A DNA stretch of 64,000 nucleotides from Dendrobium chrysotoxum (taxonomy: Eukaryota > Streptophyta > Magnoliopsida > Asparagales > Orchidaceae), in NCBI GenBank assembly GCA_019925795.1, contig CM034298.1, forward strand, positions 56,322,365 through 56,386,364, read 5' to 3'. Every line of letters begins with the position of its first letter. The first letter of the stretch is position 1. Below, piece by piece: positions 11,417 to 25,200 of the stretch. Both the position numbers and the translations under genes were made by a program. The notes below the pieces were generated by a model. It did no database searches and was not told the origin of the DNA. It was given only the letters and a program-made list of their open reading frames with translations.

Positions 11417-12316
11417 ATTTATCAAATGTTATCTATTTTTTAACTCTCAAAGTTATTAATTTGGGCAATAGACTTATCACTATGAATTCAAGAACATGCA
11501 ACATCTTATATGTAAAAGTTCATTACATATCATAATTTTAAGACATAAATCATGTAAGAAATTTCACAATTAGAATTCTTATAAGAAAACATCTAATATA
11601 AGAAATTTTATAAGAAATTTCTTATATGATTTCTGTCCATAATTTCAACTTGTAGCTTCTGATCAATCTTGCCATCTAACTAGCCAAGGCATTTGTGTCC
11701 ATAAGTATTGCATGCCTCAATGCCTTCCTCTCTTGAAATCTCTGAACTCTTCTTCCATCCATCTATAAATAAATCAATAAATATTATACCAAATAAGCTC
11801 AAAATAAATGAAATTTTGTTTATTAGTGCACATATATATATATTTATATAATGTTAAATAGATGATCACACCCTTAATAAAAATGTAAAAATTTTATATG
11901 TTGATCGAGTTTTCATTGATATTTAATTAGTCGTCAAATTAATAAAAAATATCAGGAAGATTCATAGACATATAGAAGCTTTTATAGAATCCTAGTTTTT
12001 CACATATTTCAACGATAAAAATTATCCATTAAGTGCATAAAACCCTCGAAAATTGAAGTATTTGATTTTAAACCATTTGAAAGTCTCTTTATTTTGAACT
12101 CACAATTATCTTATGATGAAGTCAGAATCCTTCAGAGTGAAAATTGTGATGCATGTGATTGATGTTCAAATGATCTTCAAAATTCTTTTGTTTGTCACTA
12201 ATTTTAATGATGTGAAAGAGAATGAATGAATTTTATCTTGTATTTGTATGTGATAGCACAAAGCAAAATCTAAATAGCTTGGTGGAAAATGATAATTCTC
12301 CTCTGGAGGTTGGAGC

Positions 12317-12321
<5 letters not shown>

Positions 12322-12348
<27 letters not shown>
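12322..12348. repeat. (GA)n microsatellite
   Basis: An uninterrupted GA dinucleotide run, immediately preceded by interrupted GA units. No gene is near. Confidence 0.9.
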
Positions 12349-13493
12349 TGAGTATTTTTTTTCCTTATAGTTGAATGCCTATTCTATTTCTTAATATATA
12401 TAATTTTATGTAATTTGAAAATTCAAGATCACACATTTGACTATGGTGTACAACATAAAAATTATAAGGGGTTCTTATTTCAACAATTTTTATGTAAATT
12501 GAACCAATCATCAAGTATGTGAAAATTCAAGGATTATTGCATGACTTATTGAAATATTTTTTAAAAAATTATATTTATTATGTATTTCACAATTTGAAAT
12601 CATCTACTACATGCAATATATTATCAAATAAATTATGTATTTGATTTTAAGTCATCTAAAATTCTCTGCAGTTTTAAATCACAATCATCTTCTAATCCAA
12701 AAAAAAAAAAAGCTATCCAATTTAAAAAATTTGATTAAATCAATTAATGGATGTTCAAATAATAAAAAAAATTATTAAATCATTCTTACCACTTGTTTTA
12801 ATGATTCCAAATAGAGTGAATGATTTTAACATTGCATTTAAAGGCCATTCATTGCATCAAATGTTAAAAAATTATAACATTAAATTAATATTAAATCATG
12901 TCAATATTGAGATATTTAATTACCCAAAGAATAAATTATAGTCCTCACATAAAATTAAAGAAACAAATAGAGCTAGCACTAGCATGATTAAAACAGCATG
13001 CACTAGCAATAACTATGAGTTACAAAGCATTGCCCTTTCTTAAAAATTTGGAGAAGACTAATATAAAGTAGGTGGAACAAAGCTATTGCAACTATCCCTT
13101 GTGATAAGAAAATCAATGAAGTAGATGAGGTGAATACATTTGTCCTTTTCCTATAGATTAATGTGGTACAATATTGAGGCGGCGAATGATGTTGTGCAAG
13201 AAGTTCATAGAAGTCATTAAAGAGGATTAGATTGGCCCTCTTTTGGAGGTGAAGATAGTATAACATAAAAGTTACAACAAGGATGCATAGGAATAATGTG
13301 AAGATCACTAATGATGGTTGGATCTAAGATTAAAACAACAAAAAGGTGGCATAGGAAGCTCATCAAGGTCATTAGAGTTGGATAGATTTATCCTTCCATT
13401 GATATTGATATGAGATGACGAAATGTAGGTGATAGGGAGGTAAAAGAAGGTTATTGAGGCCACCAAATATGGCTAAATCTAGCATTTACCACG

Positions 13494-13525
<32 letters not shown>
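13494..13525. repeat. Poly-C tract, 32 bp
   Basis: Thirty-two consecutive C. The surrounding 13480-13660 carries phrases (TTTGCCCCCCTTGAAAATTAAGG, then GGTTCCGCCCCTG) that I associate with plant retroelement relics. Such a tract is hard to sequence, so its length may be inaccurate. Confidence 0.8.
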
Positions 13526-14289
13526 ACCTTGGACCCCCGACATATCCTCTATTGACCTATTTTTTTATAGCAAACGGTCGAGTCAAATTCGAGGTAACAC
13601 CAATAATTACTTATAAGTTTGCCCCCCTTGAAAATTAAGGCTGGTTCCGCCCCTGTTTAGAGGTGTTTATAAAGGTGATCCAAAAGTGTTGCAATAGATA
13701 ATCATAACGAGTGGTCAGGATAGTCCTCTCTAGAAGAAGAGGAGAGAGAATGACTTATAGTTTGGTGGATAATTAAGGTAATCAAGGTAGTCCTTGTGGA
13801 TGTAGGTATGGATTGAATGATTACAATATACATCATTTGGTTGCTAAGATAACACTTAAAGATATAATATGAAATTAGCCCACCCCCTTTTAAGTGCTTT
13901 GATATTTGTTCATTGTATCAAAATTCATGCCTATTCATCTAGGAATTTTTTGTAATCCCAATAGTAGCCCCTTTTTTTGATCTTAGTATTATAAGTGAGA
14001 ACATAGTTTCAAGTCTTAAAAAGTATATAATTTTAAATTACATCATAATATATAGAAACTTTAAGGCATGATCACTTCTTGGTTTAGAGGTGATGATGAC
14101 TATGACATAAGCATGGTTGTTATGTATGCCTTGAAGGAGATAGTTATGGCCAAGGTTATGGTGTAGGTTTGAAAGAGACATAACACAACCAATATTGGTG
14201 CATATCTAGAGAAGATAGCTATGAAATAAGCAAGGTTGCAATGTAGGTCCGAAGAAGATGATTTTTACTCAAGGTCATGGATCAATTTT

Positions 14290-14291
<2 letters not shown>

Positions 14292-14330
<39 letters not shown>
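14292..14330. repeat. (AT)n microsatellite
   Basis: About 19 TA/AT units followed by a short CA run, about 200 bp beyond the 3' end of the INO coding region. Confidence 0.9.
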
Positions 14331-14336
<6 letters not shown>

Positions 14337-14521
14337 ATAATAAATAAAAAAAAATAGACCAAGAGATTATTTGTAATTATAAAATTTATAAAAATGATAA
14401 AAGATTAATATTTACTTATATACTTCAATTAAATTTCTTTTATTCATAAAGCTAATATCCAAAATTTAAAAATAAATTATAGAATTTATGTAATATTTGT
14501 ATGCAAAATACTTTTATAATT

Positions 14522-16283
14522 TTATAAATATGAGAATATTTTCTTAATTAATTTTTTTATCATAAAATTAGCAGATTTGATGCACACAATTAATAGTCTT
14601 TTATAAATATATTCAAATACCTGATATACTGCTTCTTCTTCTCTAGCTTTCTTGCTCTCTTTCCTTGTACTGCAACCTTCTCCTTTCTCCCTGTGCTGGA
14701 ATCTAGGAAAATGAGCCCACTGCATTTATAAAAATTTAATTAATTAATTAATTAATAATAAATTAATCATAATTAATAATTAAGCTACTTTATTATACTT
14801 AATTATCAATATTTTAATTTGTAAATTACATTAACAAATTATACTCACATTCTTTGCTGCACTGCTGAAGGCTTCCTTGTGGCTGATGCTTGGATCTCTA
14901 GCTTTGATCCTTTGGATCTCTTCCCTGCAAATTAAATTATTACTGATAAATTATTTTTTGAAAAAAAATTATCAAAGCTCTTGCCAGATCTTTGCATGAA
15001 AAATATTTTCTGAAAATTATTGATTATTATTATGTTATTTTGCAAAAAAAAAAAAACTATAAGATCTTTTGGAGCTTTGATGCAAGTTTTTTGTAAATAA
15101 TTATCTAGGAATGTAAATTGATATTTATAACTTTACCCATGGTAAAATATTTTAGGGAACACAATCATCATATAAATGCATGACAAAATTGCATAATGAA
15201 ATCATAAAATGCATTTTTATATTTATATTTGTAAATGCAAAACAGTTTATAATATATTGATATGATTTTCATAAATCTTAAGTTATAGAAAATATAGAAA
15301 ATAAAAAAATGTGATGTTTCAAAATTTAACAAAAATCATAAATCAATAATTAATTTCTCTATTTTAAAACTTTCTAAAAAATACATAAAAAAATGATTAT
15401 ATTAAAAATATAAAAATAATATAATATAATATAATGAAATATCCTAAAGTTTTATGAGCATTCAAAGGTGGAAATTAGCATACTTGATAAATCGGTTGTA
15501 AGCTGAAGGAGCTCTTTGCCTCTTCTCTGGAGCTGTAATAGAGTGAAATCCATATATGCAAATTAATATTTTTTTTTTCAAAATTAAATAAATATTATTT
15601 TGTTTAAGAGAATGATCACAGACGTTTGTTGATGGTGATGATTGCTGGAGGAGGAGAATCTTCGCTTCCTAGAAACTGATCAGCATCTTCCTCACCATCG
15701 TAGCCATAGATTTTGTCCTCATTTTCTCCATTCATTCCTTGCTGTTTTTCCTGAAAATTTCATCAAAATCTATGATTATTTATGAAAATTTTGCAGTTCA
15801 GCATAATGGTTTTATATTTCTGATAAAATATGTATATGTTTGTGCCATGTTTTGTACCTTTGATGCAAATTTTTTTCTACGAAAAAAGAAAATTCTGAAC
15901 AGTTTGCAGACAACTTATTTGATTTCTAGATCATTACTATTGAATGAAAAGATTTGTGAAGCATATTGGTACAGTAATGAACACCTGATGATAACTGAGA
16001 TAGTGAAGAAGCTGCAGAGGAGCAAAGGAAATTCTCACCAAGCTAACTGATAGTAAGCCAGTACAGTGGCCGCATTTCACTGTAACCACCTTCAGCAAAC
16101 TGCTACAAGGAACGCTCACCTGCATCATATAGCAATATTGTTTGAAAAATTTTATATGGTTTTTGAACAAATGAATGAATTTTTCATGCAGATTGTTACC
16201 AGTAAGAATGTGGTGCAGAAGCTGCACTGAACATATCCAAGTTGGCATGGGAGATCTGAGAATTGATTGCTACATGTACTCAT
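14522..16283 (-). CDS. INO: YABBY transcription factor, INNER NO OUTER orthologue
   Basis: Six exons in consistent phase: 16200-16283, 15985-16119, 15624-15750, 15484-15532, 14849-14924, 14522-14719, giving 222 residues (Arabidopsis INO is about 230). A YABBY zinc finger is visible as C20-X2-C23-X20-C44-X2-C47, and the HMG-like YABBY domain spans about 116-162 (PPEKRQRAPSAYNRFIK through KNWAHFP). INO-specific resemblance: the LPC.LGYVQCSFCTT start, VSVPCSSLLKVVTVKCGHCT and the LLSVSLV run after the finger. Residues 74-105 form an acidic spacer. The start is the first ATG giving this N-terminus. The last exon could end at 14522 or be spliced from a GT after 14621 (CAG/GTATTT); the last 32 residues are therefore uncertain. 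INO specifies outer integument growth in the ovule and acts in the nucleus. Confidence 0.87.
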
Positions 16284-17023
16284 GGCTGTGATGGGATTTG
16301 GAAGCTAGCTAGAGTGGAAAGGATGAGTAAGAAGAGATGAACTTTGAAGTATAATTTACTTTTTGGTGTTTGACAAGTGGTTAAATAGATTTACAGACAA
16401 CTGATGCACCAGATCACTAGCTGTTTGTCAAGAACTAGATATAGCCAAATTAAGCTGATCTTTCTAGGCTTGAATAGGCGGTCCTGATCTATCCATCGAT
16501 CGACTTGATCGTGTTAGATAATGTGGTGGAGAGATGCCACTCATTTTGCTACCTTGTCCTTTTGTTTTGATATGGCACTGATGGTTATGAATAGGGGCCG
16601 ATACTGAGTTGAGTTCGAGCCGAATCGGCTTAAATTTAAAATCAAATATTTTGATTTCACCTTTAACTAAAATTAAATTAAGCTGATCTTCTTGATTTTG
16701 TCAGATGATGTGCCAAAAAGATACTTCTAATGGCTATCTTGTTCTTTTGTATTTATAGGATTATTGGAGATATTGATATTTAAATTTTAATCACATATAA
16801 TCTTTCCTAAAGATAATATATAAGGGTGATTAGCTTCTTCATCTTCTTGATTCTATTTTTGGCTCAGTAATATATCTCATTAATTTCAGTAATATAAGCT
16901 TCAAGTCTGCTTAGAATTCAACACCACCCACATACATAATAGATCAGTGATCATTAATTTGGCTATCTACTTTACATATGCTACATGCACTAAGTATTTA
17001 CAATATCCACAAGGAATTAGGAA

Positions 17024-17050
17024 TCTCTCTCTCTCTCTCTCTCTCTCTCT
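17024..17050 (-). promoter_or_regulatory. (GA)n tract upstream of INO
   Basis: A run of about 13 TC units on the plus strand, so GA on the INO strand, about 740 bp upstream of the INO start. A second interrupted CT run lies at about 17190-17212. GA-rich sites in the Arabidopsis INO promoter are bound by BASIC PENTACYSTEINE proteins (established). That this tract does the same job here is inference. Open frames across the tract (16947-17171, 16967-17314) are artefacts. Confidence 0.4.
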
Positions 17051-17555
17051 TAACATTGGTAGAAGTCTGTGCGGAAACAACATGGCTGACTGCATATGTC
17101 TTGTAAAGAGACTGGCCCCAATCTGTTGCTTTCTCCTTTCTAAATCTCCACCTTCTTCTCCTCTGCCATAACCAAGGGGAACAGCTATAGGACCTCTCTC
17201 TCTTCTTCTTCTAATGAAAGAGACATCCATAGATGACTTAATTAATTGAACAAGAAGCCCAGTTTGAAATATGGATGTTTCTAGGAAGTGTATTGGAAAA
17301 GGAAAGAATGGCATCTTGTCATCAATAGTATTAGCTTCTAAATATGCACATTTGTCTCTTCTCCCCTACAAAAAAGCTTCATCAGTTATTAATAAGGTGT
17401 CCGCTTGCGCTGAGTTGAATGCAATTTAATGCATGGAATCCACCCAAGTTCTGCAATATTGTATCATGTCTCTCCCATGCACATCATATGTAAGTTCCAA
17501 TGCATCATCATGCATACATTTTTTTTTATAAGAGGTGCATGTGCATCATCATTTA

Positions 17556-17666
17556 GGCTTTGTTTGGAACAGCTTTTTTACCGCTTTCTATAGCAGCTTT
17601 TTAGTATATATATATTTTTTGAAAACAGTAAAAAAACAGTGGTAAAAAGCTATACCAAATGAAGTC
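17556..17666. mobile_element. Tourist-like MITE (family copy 3)
   Basis: A 111-bp element starting GGCTTTGTTTGGAACAGC and ending GCTATACCAAATGAAGTC, with TTA on both sides (17553-17555, 17667-17669). The 3-bp TTA duplication and hairpin ends fit PIF/Harbinger (Tourist) MITEs. Confidence 0.75.
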
Positions 17667-18989
17667 TTAATCTGAAGTATTTTTTGAGAGAGCTAGTCAT
17701 GAATGCATGCATGCATCCATGATGATCATGCATGCATGACTGAGACTGACCAAGCTCTAACTTTTTGTCTGTGTCAAGAATTTAAGAAGGCACCTACTTT
17801 TCCTTGCCATAAATATATGCAGATGCTTTCTTGTAATCAAAACCGAGGAAATCCATGCATGTACATGCATTTAAATGTGTTTCTTCATCACCCACTCAGA
17901 GTCATATAGTCATAGTCATGGTGTAGCTTCTCCTGCAGCTGGCCATTAATAGATTAGCCATCTCAATTCCTAAAAGGAGGACTGTTCAAGATCGCTCATT
18001 GAGATGTTCACAAGACTTCAAGATAGGCAGTTCCACGTGCGTGCAGGACACACGAGCCATCTACAATTTGCCCATATAATCCACTGATCCATCCGTCATC
18101 CATCACATCTAGTGGAATGATGATCAAACTCAGATCTTAAAGGTAATAGATATTTGGCTTGGTTCTCTATCTTTCGATTGAATGCAAGATAAATTGCTAC
18201 AAATTAACCAAAGGGTTCATTGATGTATCAAAGCGCCAAGCCCTTAACCTTCAAAGAAAAATATTTTAAGATAGTCGCATCTTAAAGATGCTTACAGTTG
18301 TCAAAGGCCATAATCAAAGGGAGGATCCACAAATTTAAAAAAAAAAAAAAAAAGTTTAATGAAATATTGATCTTCAATCAGTGACTCTATTAACTCTATC
18401 GACGATGCTCCATCTCAAAAGATGTTTGGTAGGTGACCAACAGATATAGAGCCTCAATCAAATTATGAGCATTTTACAGCATTGAAGTTATATATCTCGC
18501 ATTTTAGTTGTTCCTTTTAGATGATGTGCTAATATTTAGCTATAAGGATGACTTCATTAAGATTTTAAAGCTAAATTTGTGGGGGTAAATCCAGACCAAG
18601 AAGACTTCCAGTATTACTATCTTCATAGCCCTTATCAACAAAGTCACCATATAAATACCATTAAAATCAAACAACAAATCTACAAGACTGATTTTTCTAA
18701 TCACCTATAAAATCAAAGCTATATGTCTATATGTTGAAGGGATAGCCATTAGTCTTTGTAACATTTGTACAATAACATTAATGCACTAACCTTAAATACT
18801 ATCATTTTAGAATCTTGCTACCATGAAAAAATTACCATCAAAGGGGAGTAGGAGGATCCAACCATCCAAATGATGGATATAATCATAGATCATCCTAATT
18901 GAAGAGATTAACATCATTCTTCTATTTCCTCAAGTCAAATAATCTATCTTGAGCACTATCCTGAGGATTCATTACACATCAATTGATTA

Positions 18990-19605
18990 ACCTTGTTTGG
19001 CATAATCAAAGCTTGAGCTCAAGCTCTACTGGAGTATTTATAGTAGTGTTCAAGCTCAATCTATTTAAAATTATGGCTATTTGAGTTCCGTTTGAGATCA
19101 ACTCATTAGGTAATTAAAAGATACTTATTGAGCATATTAATGAGCAATATTATCAAATTGCTTGTTGATTATCAGAATAAGCCTTATCGAACCTATTAAA
19201 AAGTGACCTATTGAGCTTAAAAATGAGACTTTAATTAATTAAATAAACTACTAAATAAATAAATATTTAAATTAGCATAAACAGGTGGCTTGTGTTCATA
19301 ACAAAAACAATCTAATATAAAAAAGAGATATACTCCCTCATAATCATATATTAAATAAATTTATTATCAAGTCTTAAATAAGCATATTATTGTGCTTCAT
19401 AGCGAACTTGTTCATCAGCTATTAAATGATATTATTCTTGCTCATAACTAAATTAAACATCAAATTGTTCAAGCTTGTTTATTATTAATTGAGTATTTAT
19501 AAAAGTATTTAAGTTTGTTCAATTAGTTAATTAAATGACTATGAACGAGCTTTAATTGAGCTAATTTATTAGTAGCTTATTTAGTGTATTCATTTATTTG
19601 CAACC
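18990..19605. mobile_element. Diverged hAT-like GAGCTC-rich repeat
   Basis: Contains many GAGCTCAAGCTC, TTCAAGCTCAATC and ATTGAGCTTA words and ends near TTATTTGCAACCCCA, resembling a decayed TTACACCCCTA terminus. Neither end is certain. Same word content as 62346-63111. Confidence 0.4.
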
Positions 19606-22228
19606 CCATTGATATATATAAATTAAAGAAATCTCCATTATAGAGATCTTTCACATCTAAAGCCATTATAACTATATCTAATGGGGCTATGAATGGGGTC
19701 CTTATATTGCTTTCATCATAAATAAAAAGATTTACTTAATTGATTTTAACTCTTAGTAGTCTTTAAGCTATATTGACATGAGCATTGAAGGATCTTCAAT
19801 GAGGATAGAATCCTTACTTTTTTCTATTAATATTTTCTTTCAACTAGTTATGTGTGGAACATAATAATAGTCTCATGACCAAACTTTAATAGCATTGAAG
19901 GAATTCCAATATGACAAAAGTAATGCAACTTACATAAGTCATTTGTGCATCTTCAATAATCTAACATTATTCACATTTATAAAGGTCAAGCTCACCTCTT
20001 TAGTGAAGGTTATCGCTCCTCTTCCATTTTAATAATTATAAATCTCATATCTCCTAAACTCTCTACTAAATAGTAAGGGCAACTACGGACATTAACATCT
20101 TAAATAGAGGCGCTTTGATTCATGTCATGGATCTAACCACCTAAGGAAAGCCCTTATATGTTCAAAAAAAAAAAAAAAGAGTGAAGGTTGTCTCATCCCG
20201 TGGTTATCAATGATGATAATCAAAGGGTAGATTAAAAAAAAAACTATTTTATTATAAATATAATAAACATTCATAGACTTCAATCCTTGATGATGGACAC
20301 AATCATGAAAAATCATACTCAGAGGGATCCATTTATAACTAAAAATACCCTATTAATTCAAGGTTCAATAGCTAGCATCATCACTATTCAGCATTGTCTT
20401 TACCTCAAATGATACTTAGCAATAAACATCACCAAATATAAAGACCCTACGAAATAATGAGCATTCTATTGATTTGTAGTTAGATAACTATCATTTAAGT
20501 CACCACATCTATGATATGCTAATATTTAGCAATAAGGATGACCACATCAAAATTTTAAAGCTTCAATTAGAATAAATTGAACAAAATCTAATTAATAGCC
20601 TTATTTGTGTGAGATAAGGCCCATCTTTATGCCACATAGGTTTCCAATGGATTATCTTCATATTCAATAATGTGAGATGTGATTTCTTTGAATTTTAATT
20701 TGATGGGATTTGATAGATGTTTAATAGTTGTTATCATACATGGAATGCTTCTATATGTTTGATATCTTATTAATTTTTTTAAAGAGTTTTGTAATTGATG
20801 ATCATTTTTTTGATTGACAAATTCTTTTTTATTTTTTTCATTAGATGATTGAATAATTCAATTATACTTGGCATTTACTCTATATATGTTTATTAAGTCA
20901 ACTCTATTTTGCTAAAATTTGGAATTTATAATTCTTCATTACTTTAGGAGTTTATTTAGATGACTCAAGATTTAATGAAATAATCAATAAATTTGAAATA
21001 TTAAGATTTGGAAAAAAAAAGCCATGTAAGAGAATGAAAACAAGTATTAAAATATTTAGATTTTATAATTAAAAGATAGAATTTTTTAAATAAAAAATAT
21101 CAATATATTTAAGGAATGAAAAATATTTAAGAAAATTATTTTTTAATGTTATCTTCATTAATATTAAAATATTTTCCATTTTTAAGTATATATTTAGTCT
21201 ATTATTTGAACATGTGCCACTCATTTGTTGTTATCTTGTGATGAATAATTATTTTGTTAATTTAACTGATTGAATAGTTCTACCATACATGACATTTTAT
21301 TTTTTTTAGTTTGATAGATTTTGATATAATATTGCACAATTAATTAAGGAATTTTATAGAATATAATACTTTTAGGGTTAAAAAAACTAGGTGCAACATT
21401 CATGAGAGACATTTTCTTACATTGAAAATTTTGAAAGAAAAGAAAACATCTTGATTTGTAGCCTTAAAATAATTTTTACTAATTATAATATTGATGTGAA
21501 TAGTAAAAATTCTCAACTACATTCTCCTCTTAATTTGCAAAATTTTTCCATTTTGATTATTTTTTGGGCAAAACTCCGCCGACATTTTTGATGAGTTTCC
21601 ACAAAAGCTCCAAAATGTTGGCAGAGTATTGCCCGAAATTTCAGAGTTTCATCCAAAACTTATAAAATTTGCCGGTTTCGAGCTTTGACTACGAACGAAG
21701 AGATCTTGAATTCGAAATTTGTGTATGTGATATGTGTGTGAGAGTTTACCTTAATACCTCAAATATCTCAACAACAAAAAAAAGAATGAAATACGTTTAT
21801 ATTTTAATCAATTGCAAGTTGCAACCAAGGAGCCAGTTTTCTCCATCTTTCCCTCCACTTCCCTTTCATTGCTTTCACACCCATCCTTACTACAGCAATT
21901 AAAAAATATATAATATAATAAAAATAAAAGCTATACCTTCCACATGTTATATATAGGGAAATAAAAATAAAATTTCTTGACCTATGCTGTCATTGATCAA
22001 TATGACATCTTTACAGTTTGACAAATCAATAAAAAAGATTACACAGTATTTTTGCCAATTGGCTTAAAAATTCAGACATTTTATGCTTTCTGTGCAATAT
22101 TTCACATTTATATACAAGAGAAGAAGATAATACAGGCAATAAAGTCCTAACACATTGATTAGAAGAGAAATACAGCACTAACCATGCATTTTTTAGCTGC
22201 ACCTTCTCGAAATTCATGGCACCCTGTA

Positions 22229-25200
22229 ATGACTTCTGTTACTACAGAGCTTTCCTACTGGCTCAACTGGAGATTCTTCTTCTGTGCTGTATTGGTTATG
22301 TTTACAATGGCTGTAGCTTCTATTATGATCTGGAAATATGAAGGTTCTGAACAGGATGGTGAAGAGGAAGAAGAAGAAGAAGATGCAGCTTGGAGACCTT
22401 GTCTTAGAACAGTACACCCAGTATGGCTACTGGTTTTCAGGATTATAGCTTTTATTATATTTGTATCTCTGATAGTTGCCGACTTAGTTGTGGATGGAGC
22501 TTCTAATCTATACTATTATACTGAGTAAGCCAATTTCCTTTACTATTAGCAATATTTTTGGTATCTGGATAGGTAGAATATTGGATAAGATATGAAGTGT
22601 GAGTACAAAAGTAGCTTAATCTTCATACAAAATATATCAAAAACACATCACAGAATTTGTTTTCACTAATTCCATTTAGTTAAAGACAACCAATGAATAT
22701 ATTATAGGTTAGAGTAGCTCTAATATTTAACCTTTTAATTTCATGACTCTTAATTATAAGATAAAATCATATATTAAAGAAAAAGATGATTTTATTTTTA
22801 TTTATTTTGGGTATAAGAAAATTAATTTTTTTGAGATTTTTAAAATGTTAATGCCATTCAATCAAATAATAAAACATAATAAATTCATAATTGCAATCAA
22901 CTAAAAAAACCCTTAAGTCAATATTTATATTGAGGAAATAATTACTTGCATTTTGTAAACTTTTTGTTGTTCACATCATGTTTATGCACACTCCTTTTGA
23001 AATTTCCAAATAAATTATCTTTGTGTTTTATATGTTATGTTTTCATTTGTTTGTTTCACAGATGGACAAGTTTTCTGGTTACAGTATACTTTGGGGTATG
23101 TTCTATTTTACCTTAGATGTTGCCTCCATCATCACCGTGCCGACAGTCGTTGCCACGCTGATGATCCCACATCATAAATCAATTTAATTGAAATCTATAA
23201 AAAATATACTTCAACGATATTATATACATTTTATTTTGTATCAAAACATAAATAAAATAATATATATAAATGATCCCAAACAGCTTGTCAGTCTGGCATA
23301 CCTTGTTTACTTTGATCTGTATGTTTTAGCTTGGGTTGCTGCTGTCTGCTTATGGGTGCCATCAATCTGTAAGAGTTACTGCTGAAAGGATTATTCCAAC
23401 AACCTCGGATGCTGAGGGTGGCTCAAGCATTGCTCCTGCAGATCTTGAAACTTCAACTGACCCTCTTAGAATGAAGAATACTAGATACAGAAAGCACCTG
23501 AACATTCACAAAATTGTGCGGTTAGGCAGCTCTCTCTTCCAGATTATCTATCAGGTGATAAGTAACTCAAAACAAAGTCACTGGAATAACTTCATATGTT
23601 CATATGTTTGTGTTTGCTAAGGAAACAGAGCTTAGTTTTTACTTTTTTCACTAACCATTATATCATTATTTTGTCAGTTTTGCTTTATGTTGGCTTGTTG
23701 TTTTTTGTATTATTGAAAACCTTATAAAGTAACCTGTCTCCCTCCAACAGAGTTCTCAAGGATATGCATGATATCAACATTTAATGATCATTCATTATTC
23801 ATTAGGTCTATTTCAAGAATTGAGTGTCCTTTTGAGTGCCATAACGAGCACAAGGGCGTGGATGGGTAAATAGATACTGAGACATTACCTTCAATTTCAA
23901 GGGGGATTTGATGATAGTAGAATGGCTATTTTACTCTTTAACTTCTAGTGTAAAGTTTTGATTCGACAGTTTAACAAGGGATTTTCATAAATATCATAAA
24001 ATTGTTATGTGATTTCAGATCTAACACCTAAATTTTATATTTACTTTTATAATAATCTAATGTTTGAATCACATCAAAATATCTACATAAAATATTTTAT
24101 ATTAAATAAGTTAATAATAATTATATTTTTATATGATTTAAAGATTTGAATGTTTAAGTAAAAATAAAGATCTAGGTCTTTCATATGTAAATGCCAAACA
24201 AATGTGGATGTATGCAAATCCCCCTACATCCCCCTAATTTAATTTGTGTTTGGTGCGACCTCATTATCCATGATCTACAGATCATTAGACCGGATCTTCT
24301 TGTCTCATAAAGTTTCATGCATTTTTAATTTGCATATAGTTTGTTTTGTATGAGATAAAGAAAGGAGAGATGCTAGGAATATTCCCTAATTTTGAACAAG
24401 TAGATCTTCTATAACATGACTTTTAGCCTGTGAGAAATATTGTGGATTGAGCTTTTGCTTGAAGTGGTTTGAAAATCGATAGCTTAAAGTTCCTGATTCT
24501 TGCCGGTTGAAAAACAAGCTCTCAGTTTTAATATCACAAGTCATAGAAATTTACATAAGAAAGATTAGATGGTTGCCATATAACAGAACAAATCTCTTTT
24601 CGGGATTTACCTAGATTGGATGGTTGTATGCATACATAAGATCGGACCATCCTCCATTGGACTTAAATTTATTTAAGTTAAAGCACGTAAATCTTAGTGC
24701 ATTTCAAGGTGCTTGATCAATTCTATTGTTACTTCGTAGTTCATTGTATCAAAACTGGTTGATACTATAATATAAAAGTTGCGTGTTTCACTAACAACTA
24801 GTATTGGAGTGAGATCCCTAAGGCATATGATGGTCATGAAACTTGAGAACAATAAGTTTGATGGTTCAAAGAATTTTAGGCTCTTTAGAATTAAGATGCA
24901 AGATTTTTCTATCTAGTGGGACTTGTGAAAGTACTCATGAGTCATGTGAATGTCTTAAGCCACATGAATGAAGAGCTCAAGACAAAGATGGATGAAAAAC
25001 TCTCTTTGAGATATAACTATGTTTGGCGAATGAATTTTTGAATAAAACAATCAAGGATGGTTTGCCGCTCAAGTTTGAGTTTTTGTACATGTCCAAACAC
25101 CTCTCCAATAAAATCTATTATAAAGAAATATTATATTTGCTTCACATATTTTAAGGTGCACCTATTAAATCACATCTAAATGAGTTTAATTTCATTATTC

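Larger units (their letters stand above)
16284..22228. other. Intergenic, AT-rich, with small repeats
   Basis: Between the INO start and the start of the plus-strand membrane protein gene. The first 1-2 kb probably includes the INO promoter. It holds one MITE (17556-17666), a long diverged GAGCTC-type repeat (about 18990-19605) and an internal diverged repeat (18515-18580 against 20508-20572, both containing GATATGCTAATATTTAGC-like words). Small open frames show no family resemblance. Confidence 0.6.

Noticed and set aside
16947..17314. Frames of 74 and 115 codons across the CT tract
   Set aside because: Translations of a dinucleotide repeat; no conserved sequence.
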